Assembly: GCA_030063045.1 (NCBI GenBank)
Contig: JAQSEB010000097.1
Location: 186,001 to 250,000, forward strand
DNA: 64,000 nucleotides
Origin: Pratylenchus scribneri
Taxonomy: Eukaryota > Nematoda > Chromadorea > Rhabditida > Pratylenchidae
Direction: 5' to 3'
The notes beneath the pieces are model-generated. The model was given only the letters and a program-made list of their open reading frames with translations, did not search any database and was not told the DNA's origin. This document shows positions 53,744 through 63,707 of this stretch, in pieces; within the stretch, counting starts at the first letter, position 1, and every line of letters begins with the position of its first letter. Both the position numbers and the translations under genes were made by a program.

Positions 53744-54157
53744 TTATCTCATCCGTATTTGTAAATATAAGTTATAAAACATCCTATCAGTCGGCAATTT
53801 TGCATTTCCCTTTATCATGATATCCAAATTTTCATAGATATTTTCATCAGAGTGCAATAATTCGCATGCATTCTTTTTCCTTTTCTCCCTTTTTATTCCT
53901 TCTACAAATGGTGTAACAATTTCTGCGCAAATTTTTTCGTCGAAAAATTTTTTCGCCTCCGCTATATCATTAAAATTAACAGAATAATCCCTACTGATAT
54001 TTCCGGTATTTCCTAAATAAAAAAAATGAACTAAAAATTAATTTAATTAAATTTTCCAACTTCCGCGATTATGTATATGTACTTGTGATTGAGCCAAAAA
54101 ACAGCATAAACCGAAGAGAAGAAAATAAAAAATATTTTTGGGTAGTTTATAGAACAT
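53744..54157 (-). CDS. Module B, small secreted protein (two exons)
   Basis: Exon 1 (54061-54157) encodes MFYKLPKNIFYFLLFGLCCF followed by LAQSQ, a signal peptide with a plausible cleavage after AQS. The donor A|GTTGGA is conserved with module A. Exon 2 (53744-54012) encodes AEAKKFFDEKICAEIVTPF, ACELLHSDEN and KLPTDRMF, ending LYLQIRMR-TAA. The total is about 121 residues. Similarity to the module A protein is strong in the mature domain and weak in the signal peptide. Function unknown; probably extracellular. Confidence 0.74.
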
Positions 54158-56790
54158 TCTCTGAATTGGAGAAATATATTTTAAATGAATAAAGAATTAA
54201 TTAATATGGGATAGATTTATATTGATTTCAATATTTTGTTTGCAAACTTAAATTATTCCATAAAAAATTTTTTTATCAATGTTTATATTGAGTTCCATTA
54301 ACTTTTATGTAAATAATTATCAATATTTTTCCATTTTTGGCTGTAATTTATATCAATATTTTGGCATTTTTTGTTCAGCGGTCTTTTTTCAGCGCTTTGG
54401 GTTGAAAATAATCTAATAATGCTTTCTAATTTGAGCACTCTAAATTCCTAAACATATGGAAATGATCGTAAAAGTCGTTATATAAGTTATGTATAGTGAG
54501 TACAGCAGATACAGATGTTAAAAATAAAATTATAAAATTTCTGTGAAATCAAAAATTTTTTTGCCGAGGAAAAAATTTCCTCAAAAATACGGCCAAAAAA
54601 TCCTGCAAAGAAAATTTTTACTCAAAAATGGCCGCCAGCGAAATGTTAACAGTAAAAACCAAAAATGGGGCATTTGGAGTGGATCCTTGCTAGGAGGCAA
54701 AAAAGGAATATGTGGATTGGGCATTTGAATATTTCTTGGATAAATAAAATATCTTTCTTTATTCTTGAATTGGCCAAGAAAATGGGTGAATGGATGTTAG
54801 GGGAGGAAAGAGGCGAAAAAAGTGAACAGCAATGATGGAAATTAGAATCATCGGATTGATTAGGAGCAGTTTAGGATTGGGTTCCACTTGGATTTTAGAA
54901 TTTAGATAAAATTTTAATTTGGGAATTGAGGAGAAGGATGGAAGGGGATGGGGAAGGGGGATCAGAAATAAGGTTACGAATTTGGCCAAATAGGAAGAAA
55001 TGGAAAGCAGAGAGGGTGGAGGATGAAGATAAAGAGATGGTTAGAGTTGGAGAAGTAAAAAAATATCGGCCACGATCAATTGGAGGATGCCAAGAGCCAG
55101 AGTGGCGTCAATAGTGCCAAATCGATCAATCAGGCTATCGATTAAAATTTAAAATATTTCGCAAAAGATAGGTAATAATTATCGGTTATCCCAAGGCAGA
55201 TTTGAAAAAAATGTTTTTGAGATTCTTATTTTATTATTCATTTGATTGTAAAACGTAAAAAAAAAATATTTTTTTGGTTCGATGCTTATACTAAATTTTG
55301 AGGGTATCATAGGGTGATTTTAGGGATGAAAAAATCTTCCTCTGCTGGATCAGATAAGTACCCTAAAATGGCCTCTCTATTGAAAAGGGTCCGTCGAATA
55401 AAATGGTTTATTGGTTAGCCAAAATATGTAGGTAAAAATTTTTAAAAAAAAAATAAATAAAAAAGTCAAAATTTAATTAGAAAAATAATTAATTTTTAAT
55501 TTTTAATAACGCTTTTCAATTAACAAATAATAAATTTTTTTTGGTTTGCTACTTTCAGCTCTTTAACCTATTCAAATTTAGATCGATTAAAAATACAAAA
55601 GTTATAATAGTCCAAAAAATAGATTTTTTCCTTTCCCCGATAAACAAATAAATTCTTTCCATATAAAGTCCAACCACAACTAATCAATCGTAAAAGTCAG
55701 AATACTTTTATTAAAAGTCACAAAAAACAACAATGGCTGCGATAATGAGAGTAAAAATGGGTAAAAAATCAGATTCAATTGCTTATTAATTGACTGAATT
55801 GAAATTGAAGTGGATCATGCACCATTTTTCTTCACATATTACCAAAATATCTCTTTATCTATATTTATCTTTCTCTTATTCCTAAGTAATTATAATTATT
55901 AAATTTTTTTTTCATTTACAAGAATTTGTGTATTTGTACTTTGTTTGTATACCACTCCTCTTTTTTTTCAGTCAAATTTAAAAATCAAAAAAGTGAAGTA
56001 GTTGCTTAATATAGGGTAATTTTATTTTTGTATTTTTTTCACAACAATTAAGAATTAACCATCGATTTATTAAATTTTTGTGCATTTTGTGTTTCGCATG
56101 TGGACAATTCAATCGAAACGATCTTGGTCTTAGCCCATATAAAAAATGTAATTTCTCAAGTTCTAAAATTTATAAAAATATAACAAATTTTGAAATTAAT
56201 TAAGTTAAATTTTGATTTTTGGGATTTTTTTTGTCTTTATCTTGATTCTAAAACAGGCAGTCATCTTCCCTCTTTTAGAGGTCGCAGAAAGAATTGGTCA
56301 GCAATTTTTTTATAAGAATGGAAAATAATTGTGGAAAATCAAATCAAAATGCCGATGCGAATTATTATATAAAAATGTTTAAATTTTCCATGCAATTTCC
56401 CACTTTTTTGAAAACTCATTTTATAATATTTCAATTATGTTCATATTTGAATTATTTTATAATTCATTATTTTCCTATGATTTTGATTGACGGGAAGATA
56501 TAATAATAATAAATGAGATGGGGAAAAATGAATTGCCCAATTTATCAGTTTTTTTTTTTCATTTTCCTTGATGATAATGACTAATGAGATGATAAATAAA
56601 AATAATGAGATGATTTTTAATTATTTTGTTTCATTTTTTCGATATTTTTTTTGAATATTAATATATTAAAAATTATGGCCTTTTTAAAATTAAAACCGAA
56701 CTGATACTGCGCGATTCCAAAAAACGTAAACTTTAGTTAAAAAAAATAAACTTTGGACTATCAAAAATCTTCATTTAACTCTCTATCTGT
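54158..56790. other. Long gene-poor region
   Basis: No gene with convincing coding character was found. It includes a segment of ctgc/ggccattttt-type low-copy repeat around 54545-54700, similar in style to 7040-7230 and 58745-58850. It also holds a purine-rich stretch at 54780-55110 and a diverged copy (55195-55348) of the dispersed element seen at 26921. Confidence 0.45.
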
Positions 56791-57320
56791 CTAAGTTTTA
56801 ATTCTGATTTTTAATACCGCCTGTTTTGACTAAATTTTAATTCTGATTTTTAATTCCGCCTGTTTTGACTAAGTTTTAATTCTGATTTTTAATTCCGCCT
56901 GTTTTGACTAAGTTTTAATTCTGATTTTTAATTCCGCCTGTTTTGACTAAGTTTTAATTCTGATTTTTAATTCCGCCTGTTCTGACTAAGTTTTAATTCT
57001 GATTTTTAATTCCGCCTGTTTTGACTAAGTTTTAATTCTGATTTTTAATTCCGCCTGTTCTGACTAAGTTTTAATTCTGATTTTTAATTCCGCCTGTTCT
57101 GACTAAGTTTTAATTCTGATTTTTAATTCCGCCTGTTCTGACTAAGTTTTAATTCTGATTTTTAATTCCGCCTGTTCTGACTAAATTTTAATTCTGATTT
57201 TTAATTCCGCCTGTTTTGACTAAGTTTTAATTTTGATTTTTAATTCCGCCTGTTCTGACTAAGTTTTAATTCTGATTTTTAATTCCGCCTGTTTTGACTA
57301 AGTTTTAATTCTGATTTTTA
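56791..57320. repeat. 39-bp minisatellite, about 13.6 copies
   Basis: The unit contains gttttaattctgatttttaa followed by ttccgcctgttttgactaa, repeated every 39 bp with very few changes (mostly gttttgac or gttctgac). There are no spacers between units, and both strands lack a coding frame. Confidence 0.95.
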
Positions 57321-57506
57321 AATTCTATTCTAATATAAATCGGTCCTTATTTTATAAATATTTTCAAATTGATAATATTTCATCTAAAGCAAAGTCTCCA
57401 AATAAATATATCCGGCCATAATTTTTCGTTTTCTGAAAATAGCAAAAATGCAAATGAAAATAGAATCACGAAAAAGCGATAAATAATCGGATGATTGGTT
57501 AATTGA

Positions 57507-57659
57507 TTAATATCGGTTATGAATCCATTTGAGGAAATTTAAAAATTGCTTTTTCAATTCAACCGAATATTTTCTCACAAAAAATTCGTACAAAGTAATG
57601 TTCCACATCCACACGAGAATTGCATAGTAATAAAATAAATTGATCAGCAGAACTGCCAT
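57507..57659 (-). CDS. Small membrane protein (50 aa)
   Basis: This short frame starts MAVLLINLFYYYAILVWMW and ends WIHNRY-TAA, with one predicted membrane span followed by a basic amphipathic segment. It sits head to head with the multi-span gene at 58086, 426 bp away, and both are rich in Phe, Tyr, Leu and Trp. It could be a first exon, but no donor is needed to end it. Modest confidence. Confidence 0.4.
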   Translation of the reverse strand: MAVLLINLFYYYAILVWMWNITLYEFFVRKYSVELKKQFLNFLKWIHNRY

Positions 57660-57849
57660 CTTTTTTAAGCGATAATTCCAAAAAGGGAATTGAAATTCAC
57701 TTTTTAAAAATCAATTTGGCCCATCCCTCTGTCGCAGTATAATAATAATAAGATGAGCTGTGGCCAATTTTTAATGGTCCGTCATTATTCTTCACATTCA
57801 TATTTCATTTCCCCATTCATCATACAATGTTCAAAACAAATTTACATAT

Positions 57850-58034
57850 GGCAAAACTGTATATGACACATTATTTTTCGTCATAGAAGCAGAGAAAGTT
57901 CGAATTTCGAAAAACTAAGTATAGGGTTAGGGTTAGGGGCTCGGCAGCATGGGATTAGGGTTAGGAGCTAAGGGCTAGGGTTAGGTTTGTACTCTGCTTC
58001 TTCGGCGAAATAGTATGTAATATTCAGTTTTGCC
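57850..58034. repeat. Inverted-repeat element with telomere-like core
   Basis: The left arm starts ggcaaaactg and continues to gaagcagag (57896-57904). The right arm is the imperfect reverse complement, from ctctgcttc to cagttttgcc (to 58034). The core contains gggttagggttaggggctcg, gggattagggttagg and ggctagggttagg. It lies 51 bp upstream of the ATG at 58086, so it may be in that gene's promoter or 5' UTR. Confidence 0.72.
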
Positions 58035-58085
58035 TGAAATTCTATATTTCCAGAAAATTAAAAAAAAATTTTTAAATTTCATACA

Positions 58086-60413
58086 ATGTATAGACTGGCA
58101 TTACGACAATTTTTATGGAAATTTGGCCTTCATTTTTTCTATTATTCCTTTCTATTTATTTACATAATTTATCGGCTAACATTGTTCACTCTACTCATGC
58201 TGGCCTCATTGGTCATCATTTTGGTAGCCTGGATTGTTCTAAATGAATTGGCGGAAAAGATCAAGGATTTTTTGTTCGCAATAATTGCATTCTGCTTCGC
58301 CCTGTTGCTGATTTTATTAAAATTTCGTCAGAATCAAACTACTATTTTCAAGCAACATGCATTACGACAATTTTTATGGAAATTTGGCCTTCATTTTTTC
58401 TATTACTTCTTTCTATTTATTTACACAATTTATCGGCTAACATTGTTCTATCTATTCATATGGACGTCATTATTCATCATTTTGGCCATTTGGTTTGTTC
58501 TCAATGAATTTCGCAGTATTTTACTTAGGGTTGCGCCCCCGCACCCGCGGGGGCCACCCCCGACGGGGATCCCCGCACTTTTTGGGTTTCACCCCCGACC
58601 CTAACCCCGCATATGCCACCCCCGCGCCCCCGCATCCCCGCAAGAGCCACCCCCGCGCCCCCGCACCCCCGCGGGGGTGGACATGCACCCCATATTATTG
58701 GATTTTTCAAGGAAAATGGGGTTCGATAGGGAAATTTTGACCAAATTTTTGTAGGATATTAAAATTTTTTATTAAAATTTTTCTCTGCGAGGCTATTTTT
58801 AGTTAAAAATTTTTCGCTGCGCGGCCATTTTTGGATGAAATTTTCTTCAAAAAAAATTTTTTTTGAAAAATGTGGCTTTTTAAAAAATTTTCGCTACCCC
58901 CGCCCCCGCGGGGATCCCCGCGGGGGCCCCCGCAAGGGGTCACCCCCGAACCCGTCCCCGCAAGTGCCAACCCCGCAAACCCCGACCCCCGCACAACCCG
59001 CCCCCGCACTGCGGGGGCGCAACCCTAATTTTACTCTATACATAATAGGGAGAAGCAGATCGAGGAATTTTTCTTCAGAATGATTGTATTCTGCCTCTTC
59101 TTGATATTATTAAATTTGCCATCATCATTGTCTTCTACGAAATTTCGTCAAAATCAAACAACTTCCAAGCTTGACTATGTCATGCATATTATGAGTAAGT
59201 GAATGGGATATATGTATTTTGTTTTAAAATTCGAATATAGTTGAATATTTATAAGAATTTCAATATAAAGAAAAGGAATTTAAAACATGTCACAAAAACT
59301 GGTTAGTGTGGAAAACGACTGACTGAAATTGTCTAAAAGCAACCGAAAATAGTTTAATCGCCGAAAAATTACATTTATTTAATATATTAACTTTTTTGTT
59401 AGTCTTTCATTTTAGAAAATAAATTTGATTATTACTGAGATACCTAATAAATAAGAATATATTATCCCAAATAAATTTGAAATAAATACATTCAAAAGTA
59501 AAAGAATAAAAAGACTGGATAGCAAATATTTTTTATCCTATTATTCCTTAAAGAGAGATGGCTCATCGATACATGGATTCAATTTCGTCTTGTCTTATGG
59601 AGTTGGAATCCCCTAATTCATATATTGCTTTGTGAGTGTATTTGTTGTTATCGATTGCGACCTTCTTCTTATCGGAAAAATATACAATGCAATGCACGTC
59701 AAAAGGCAGTGGAAATAGCCGCTGAGGAGCAAGCAAGCAAAATAAGTAAAATTTTTAAATTTTTAAAATTCATATTGATAAAATAATTTTTATATACTAA
59801 AAGTTAAAATGGACAAATTTAATATATAATGATCTTACATCTTTTATTTTTATATAAATTAAAATATAATTTTTAATTTTAAAAAATTTGGTTGAATTTT
59901 TTTCTTGAAAAAAATTAATCCCATCTTAATTAATAAATTTTCAGTCAAAACAATAATAATGTTCACAATTCGGCCAATTTTTTCAATTCTATACCGTATT
60001 CAAACAAATAAACCAAAAGAGAAGTGTTCAATTGAGGAAGAAGTATTAGATTTGGATGATAAAAATGAAGAAATTCTGAAGATAGCAGATAAAATGTTGG
60101 AAGAAGCAAAATTTAATGAATTGGAAGCAGCAAAAATATTAAATGAATTACACGACATGAAAAAGGCGTTTAAGGTAAATGGGAAAGTAAGAAAGAAAAA
60201 TTCTATTCTCAATAAGAATTAAAAATTTTTATATCTAAAATTTAAAAATGTTTTAAATTTATTAACCATTAGGAATTGTCTTTGGCAACCATAGAAAATG
60301 ATGATGGTCAAAGAGTGGCGGCAACAATTCGGGCAAAAACGGAATTCAGAAAGGAATTGTTAAAAATGGCCAAGCAGAAGCGTGAAGAAGCATTTGGAAT
60401 TATGAGAAAATAA
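58086..60413 (+). CDS. Multi-span membrane protein with internal duplication
   Basis: Exons: 58086-58492 (or to 58515), 59049-59194, 59554-59745, 59945-60174 and 60273-60413, about 371 residues. The first half repeats itself. LRQFLWKFGLHFFYY, IYRLTLF and KFRQNQTT occur twice, each repeat giving two to three hydrophobic spans. The rest has a Cys-rich hydrophobic segment (LLCECICCYRL), then a charged coiled-coil tail ending AFGIMRK. The second repeat is interrupted by a 502-bp foldback transposon. Simple removal by a donor at CGCA|GT and acceptor TAG| is off by one base. Donor TTTG|GTTTGT (58492) restores frame and drops about seven residues present in repeat 1. I recognise no family. Confidence 0.62.
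58526..59027. mobile_element. GC-rich foldback element, hAT-like, with 8-bp TSD
   Basis: The ends are tagggttgcgcccccgca (58526) and the matching tgcgggggcgcaaccc-ta (to 59027). They are flanked by identical attttact (58518-58525 and 59028-59035). TAGGG ends with an 8-bp duplication are typical of hAT elements. The arms are CCCCGCGGGG-rich and self-complementary, and an AT-rich centre (about 58690-58890) separates them. There is no transposase. The left duplication begins two bases after the g of a possible splice donor (gt at 58516). Confidence 0.92.
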
Positions 60414-60898
60414 ATTTAAAATAATAACATTTATTTATAAATTTGTTGATATATTTTTCCGAATCGATAAAATACTTTCCCCGTAGGTCAATTCCAATTT
60501 CAGGACTGATGAATATTATTTGTTTTCAATAAAAAGCATTAACCAAAATAAATATAAGTCAGAATCTGAATGAATATATTATTGGATTAATGAATATTTT
60601 CCATTTAAAAAGAATAACATTGCCCAAAATTAAATGTTGATGAGATGTTTATTTAACCTATGTTAAAATTAGAATTTAGGCAAATTTTAGGGCAACATAT
60701 ATTTTAAACCGGCTGATTTACCAAATATGGCTTTAAAAATCCGATTTTTTTTGGACAAAGGGTAAATTATTTAACATTTTATTTATTTTTTCTCTTTTAA
60801 ATTACTTTGCTTTTGTGCTGAAGGAAATAAATCGAACAATTTGCACAATTTACTTTCGTCAATAAAATCTAAAATTTTTATATTTAATTTCAAATTTT

Positions 60899-61066
60899 TT
60901 ATTTCATCTCACTGAATGATTTCTGCTGTTCATATTCCCGGTATTTGCCCTTCGTTATTTCCTCCAAAAAATGTTCTATTATTTTATACAAATTGCCCTT
61001 TTCCTTCTGTGGCCAACTGATGTTTTTTTCCAACATTTCCTTGCATATATTGTTTAAAAATATTTC
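60899..61066 (-). CDS. Terminal exon of an unidentified gene (partial)
   Basis: Acceptor TTAG (61067-61070 region) is followed by 55 codons with good coding character, including WPQKEKGNLYKIIEHFLEEI, ending FSEMK-TAA. It is Lys/Glu-rich and probably helical. No upstream exon was identified on the minus strand, because the next 300 bp look coding on the plus strand instead. Confidence 0.35.
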   Translation of the reverse strand, partial: EIFLNNICKEMLEKNISWPQKEKGNLYKIIEHFLEEITKGKYREYEQQKSFSEMK

Positions 61067-61166
61067 CTAATGTGCTCGCAAAATTCTTGGGTTACCAAAA
61101 AATCAATGGAAGAATGAATAAAAAAATATGGGACGGAATTAACTGAAAATAAGGACAAAAATTGAA

Positions 61167-61384
61167 ATGGAGGAATTGAGGAAGGCACAAAGAAGTGGGG
61201 ATTCAAGCAAAATTGAGGACCTCAAAAAGAGACTGATGGCCATTCGGTTGGCCCGAATCGATTTTGAGACAATGTATTTGAAGGAAGAAATGATGATGGA
61301 AATATTCGAATTGGTTTGGGAATTATTCACACCAATAAATGTGCAACAAGCACAACAACAGCAACAAGAGGACCCATTATTGAG
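61167..61384 (+). CDS. Exon of an unidentified coiled-coil protein (partial)
   Basis: The ATG at 61167 starts MEELRKAQRSGDSSKIEDLK, followed by a charged helix, a hydrophobic patch (EIFELVWELF) and a Gln run, ending at donor TTGAGG|GTAAAA (61384). No downstream exon was identified; the next sequence is a foldback element. The helical, charged character resembles the tail of the gene at 58086-60413, but no join is proposed. Confidence 0.4.
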
Positions 61385-61441
61385 GGTAAAAATTGAGAAT
61401 TTGATGGATCAAAATGGAAAAAAAAAGATACTCATAATCAT

Positions 61442-61664
61442 ACATTGGTAGATCGAGGATTTTCTAACTTGATTTGACTTAGACTTGACCTTGATTTTAG
61501 ACAGGTCAAGGTCAAGTCAAGTCTTGACGTCAAGCCAAAATGTCAAGGAAAATAGGAGAAGCTTGGCCTTGACCCAGGATTTCCCAACTTGACTTGACTT
61601 TGACGTCAAGGTCAAGGTAAATGTCAACCTTGACTGTCAAGCTCAACTTGACATCTACCAATGT
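61442..61664. repeat. Foldback element with TTGAC/GTCAAG core
   Basis: The ends are acattggtagat (61442-61453) and atctaccaatgt (61653-61664). The interior is made almost entirely of tcaag, cttgac and gtcaagg units in alternating orientation, so it can fold on itself. No duplication was found at its edges. It follows the same plan as the CCGGAGC and CCCCGCGGGG elements elsewhere in the window. Confidence 0.75.
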
Positions 61665-62239
61665 CTGCTCAAAATCGGTATTTTAAACTGGGATTTTTCA
61701 TTCGTTTATAGGATTTTTAAAAAATGGAAAATATTTTAAATGCCGCTAAAATTTCTCTAAATGCCACTAAAATGCTTTTTTTGTTACTAAAAGAGTTTTT
61801 GACTTCTAATGAATCAGAAACAGATTTTAGGCCATACAAATCTTATACCAGTTTGTAGATCTCATCTAGATGCGTCGAATGGTATATAATTTTTCGAGTT
61901 ATGGCTTATGGCATAAATTAAAGGGTATTAAAATAAATTAAATTTAGGAAGAAATTTTATCCTCTTTCCTATAAAAATTAAGTATATGAATTAAGTTTGA
62001 TTGAGATATGAAATGAGTATTTGGATTATTTTATTTATTTGCATTTTTCAAATTGGGTTTTGACTGGGGTGGGGCGTGTGGGAGGGGATAGACGGGGAAG
62101 GCCATAGTGCAAAATTTTCAGGGAACATATCGGGATTTAGCCGGGAAATCTTTCCAGGATCGGGTATTCGGTGATCCCTGATAATTCGGAGATGTCAAAG
62201 GAAATATTAATTTAATTTATTCTATCAATTTGTTTTGTT

Positions 62240-62405
62240 TTATTTCATTATGCATAAATCAAATCTCTTAAATTCCTGGAAATAATTTGAGGGATTATTG
62301 TGATTGCTCTTTCGATATAACTTGATGAATTTTACTTTATCATCTGAAGTACAATCAATAATAATTGTAAGAAGATTACAGCAGTCATATTTTTCTGAGC
62401 AAGCA
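62240..62405 (-). CDS. Possible terminal exon, cysteine-rich (partial)
   Basis: A TTTCTGTAG acceptor is followed by about 54 codons with CSEKYDCC, ending RFDLCIMK-TAA. Coding character is moderate. No partner exon was found. It could be chance. Confidence 0.25.
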
Positions 62406-62777
62406 CTACAGAAAATAATTAAAAAATTATCAGTTATCACTACAATTACTGGCATCAAAATCTGGAATTGTTTTTTAATTTTAATTTGATAACTGAGAAT
62501 AAAATTGAAAATTACAATACAATTGTAAAATAGCAATCCAACTTAAAAAGCCATAAAAATATATGTTTATTCACCATTTAATGGTTTTCTATTTTATAAT
62601 TTAAGCAAACAATATAAATTGTTTAAATCGCCATTTTTTCCCCAAAAATTAACATGAAACACCATAAATTATATTGACAGCTAGGAAAAGTTCTAGTGCT
62701 GTATTGATTTTTTAAGGCAAAGATTTATTAATTAAAAAAAAATTTTAAATTAACAAAAATTTCAAATTTCCAAAATT

Positions 62778-63198
62778 TTATTCATTAATTAAATTTTTGA
62801 TCAAAATTTCATCATAAAAGATGGGAAAACTGGCAATTTTATAATGATCTCTGAGTAAATATGCCGGAAAAAGACCGCTTTTTCCCGTTTCCAAATTCTT
62901 TGCAAGCACGGATCCATTCCAAAAAACATTAGTATAGTATACTTCTAGAAAAAAAAAGAATGTTGAATTCCAATAATATTCATTTACCAAATGTGTCTCC
63001 CCGTTTTGCCTCAATTTCGCCTGATTTATTTATTTGATAATCATTGATTGCCTCCATATAATGTTCTAAATTTTAAGTATTTTTATTAATTTTGATAATT
63101 CCACCAGAAAAATCTTCATAGTAAGAATCCAATGATTTGACCCGATCGCCAGCATTTCCTTTCAAAGCTTGCATCAATTCAAAGACCAATAGGCAAAC
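62778..63198 (-). CDS. SH3-domain protein, C-terminal exons (5' end not located)
   Basis: Exons 63105-63198, 62988-63065 and 62778-62944 join in phase. The protein segment runs LLVFELMQALKG and then an SH3 domain: AINDYQINKSGEIEAKRGDT (the ALYDY and GD positions), a tryptophan in FWNGSV, and TGKSGLFPAYLL (the G-L-F-P-x-Y-L/V ending). It ends after a 20-residue tail with ILIKNLINE-TAA. SH3 domains bind proline-rich motifs in signalling, cytoskeletal or endocytic complexes. The N-terminal part lies further right, beyond the element at 63371, or outside the window. The full protein identity is unknown. Confidence 0.72.
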
Positions 63199-63370
63199 CT
63201 GTGAATTATCAAATTCGAAATGCATTTTCAATTTTCATACTCGTTTTATATATAAGCTATATTTCATTAAAAAGGTCCCAATTCAAAATCAGATAATTGA
63301 TATTTTGAATATTCATTATAGGACTAAAATTACTGTTAAAACTAAAATTTTAGGTCGGTAAAATTTGGTT

Positions 63371-63707
63371 GGCCGACACTTGCGGACGAAATGGTCTGGT
63401 GCCGAGATGGTAAAGTTGGAGTGGCATTGTTATAGGATATAATTAGGCATAAAATTAGCTGCAAAATGACATCAAAAGGTTTGGCAAAATTTGAGTATTC
63501 ACCGAGTTATGACCAAAAAAACCGTAGATTTAATTAAAATTGCGATTTTGACGGTTTTTGGTCATAATTCGGTGAATATTCAATATTGACCATAACCTTT
63601 GATGTCATTTTGTAGCTAATTTTATGCCTTATAATATGCCATAAACAATTCCACAATAGCTTTACCAACATTGACACCAGACCGTTTCTTACGCAAGTGT
63701 CGTGGCC
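63371..63707. repeat. 337-bp palindromic element
   Basis: The left arm (ggccgacacttgcgga, then atggtctggtg and tggtaaag) pairs with the right arm (ctttacca, caccagaccg, cgcaagtgtcg). Inner parts also pair (ggcataaaattagct with agctaattttatgcc; ttatgacca with tggtcataa). Nearly the whole length is one imperfect hairpin. The end motif gcaagtgtcg is repeated just outside the right edge. No duplication was found and there is no coding frame. Confidence 0.78.

Noticed and set aside
54759..54989. 76-codon minus-strand Pro/Leu-rich frame
   Set aside because: It is a translation of a purine-rich tract. There is no splice context, domain or paralog.
56294..56503. 69-codon plus-strand hydrophobic frame
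   Set aside because: Codon pattern follows AT content only, and no partner exons were found.
56791..57320. CRISPR-like array
   Set aside because: The 39-bp units are contiguous with no unique spacers, and the genome is eukaryotic.
61442..61664. 8-bp target duplication around the TTGAC-type foldback
   Set aside because: The flanking octamers do not match under any choice of end, so mobility is not claimed from this site alone.
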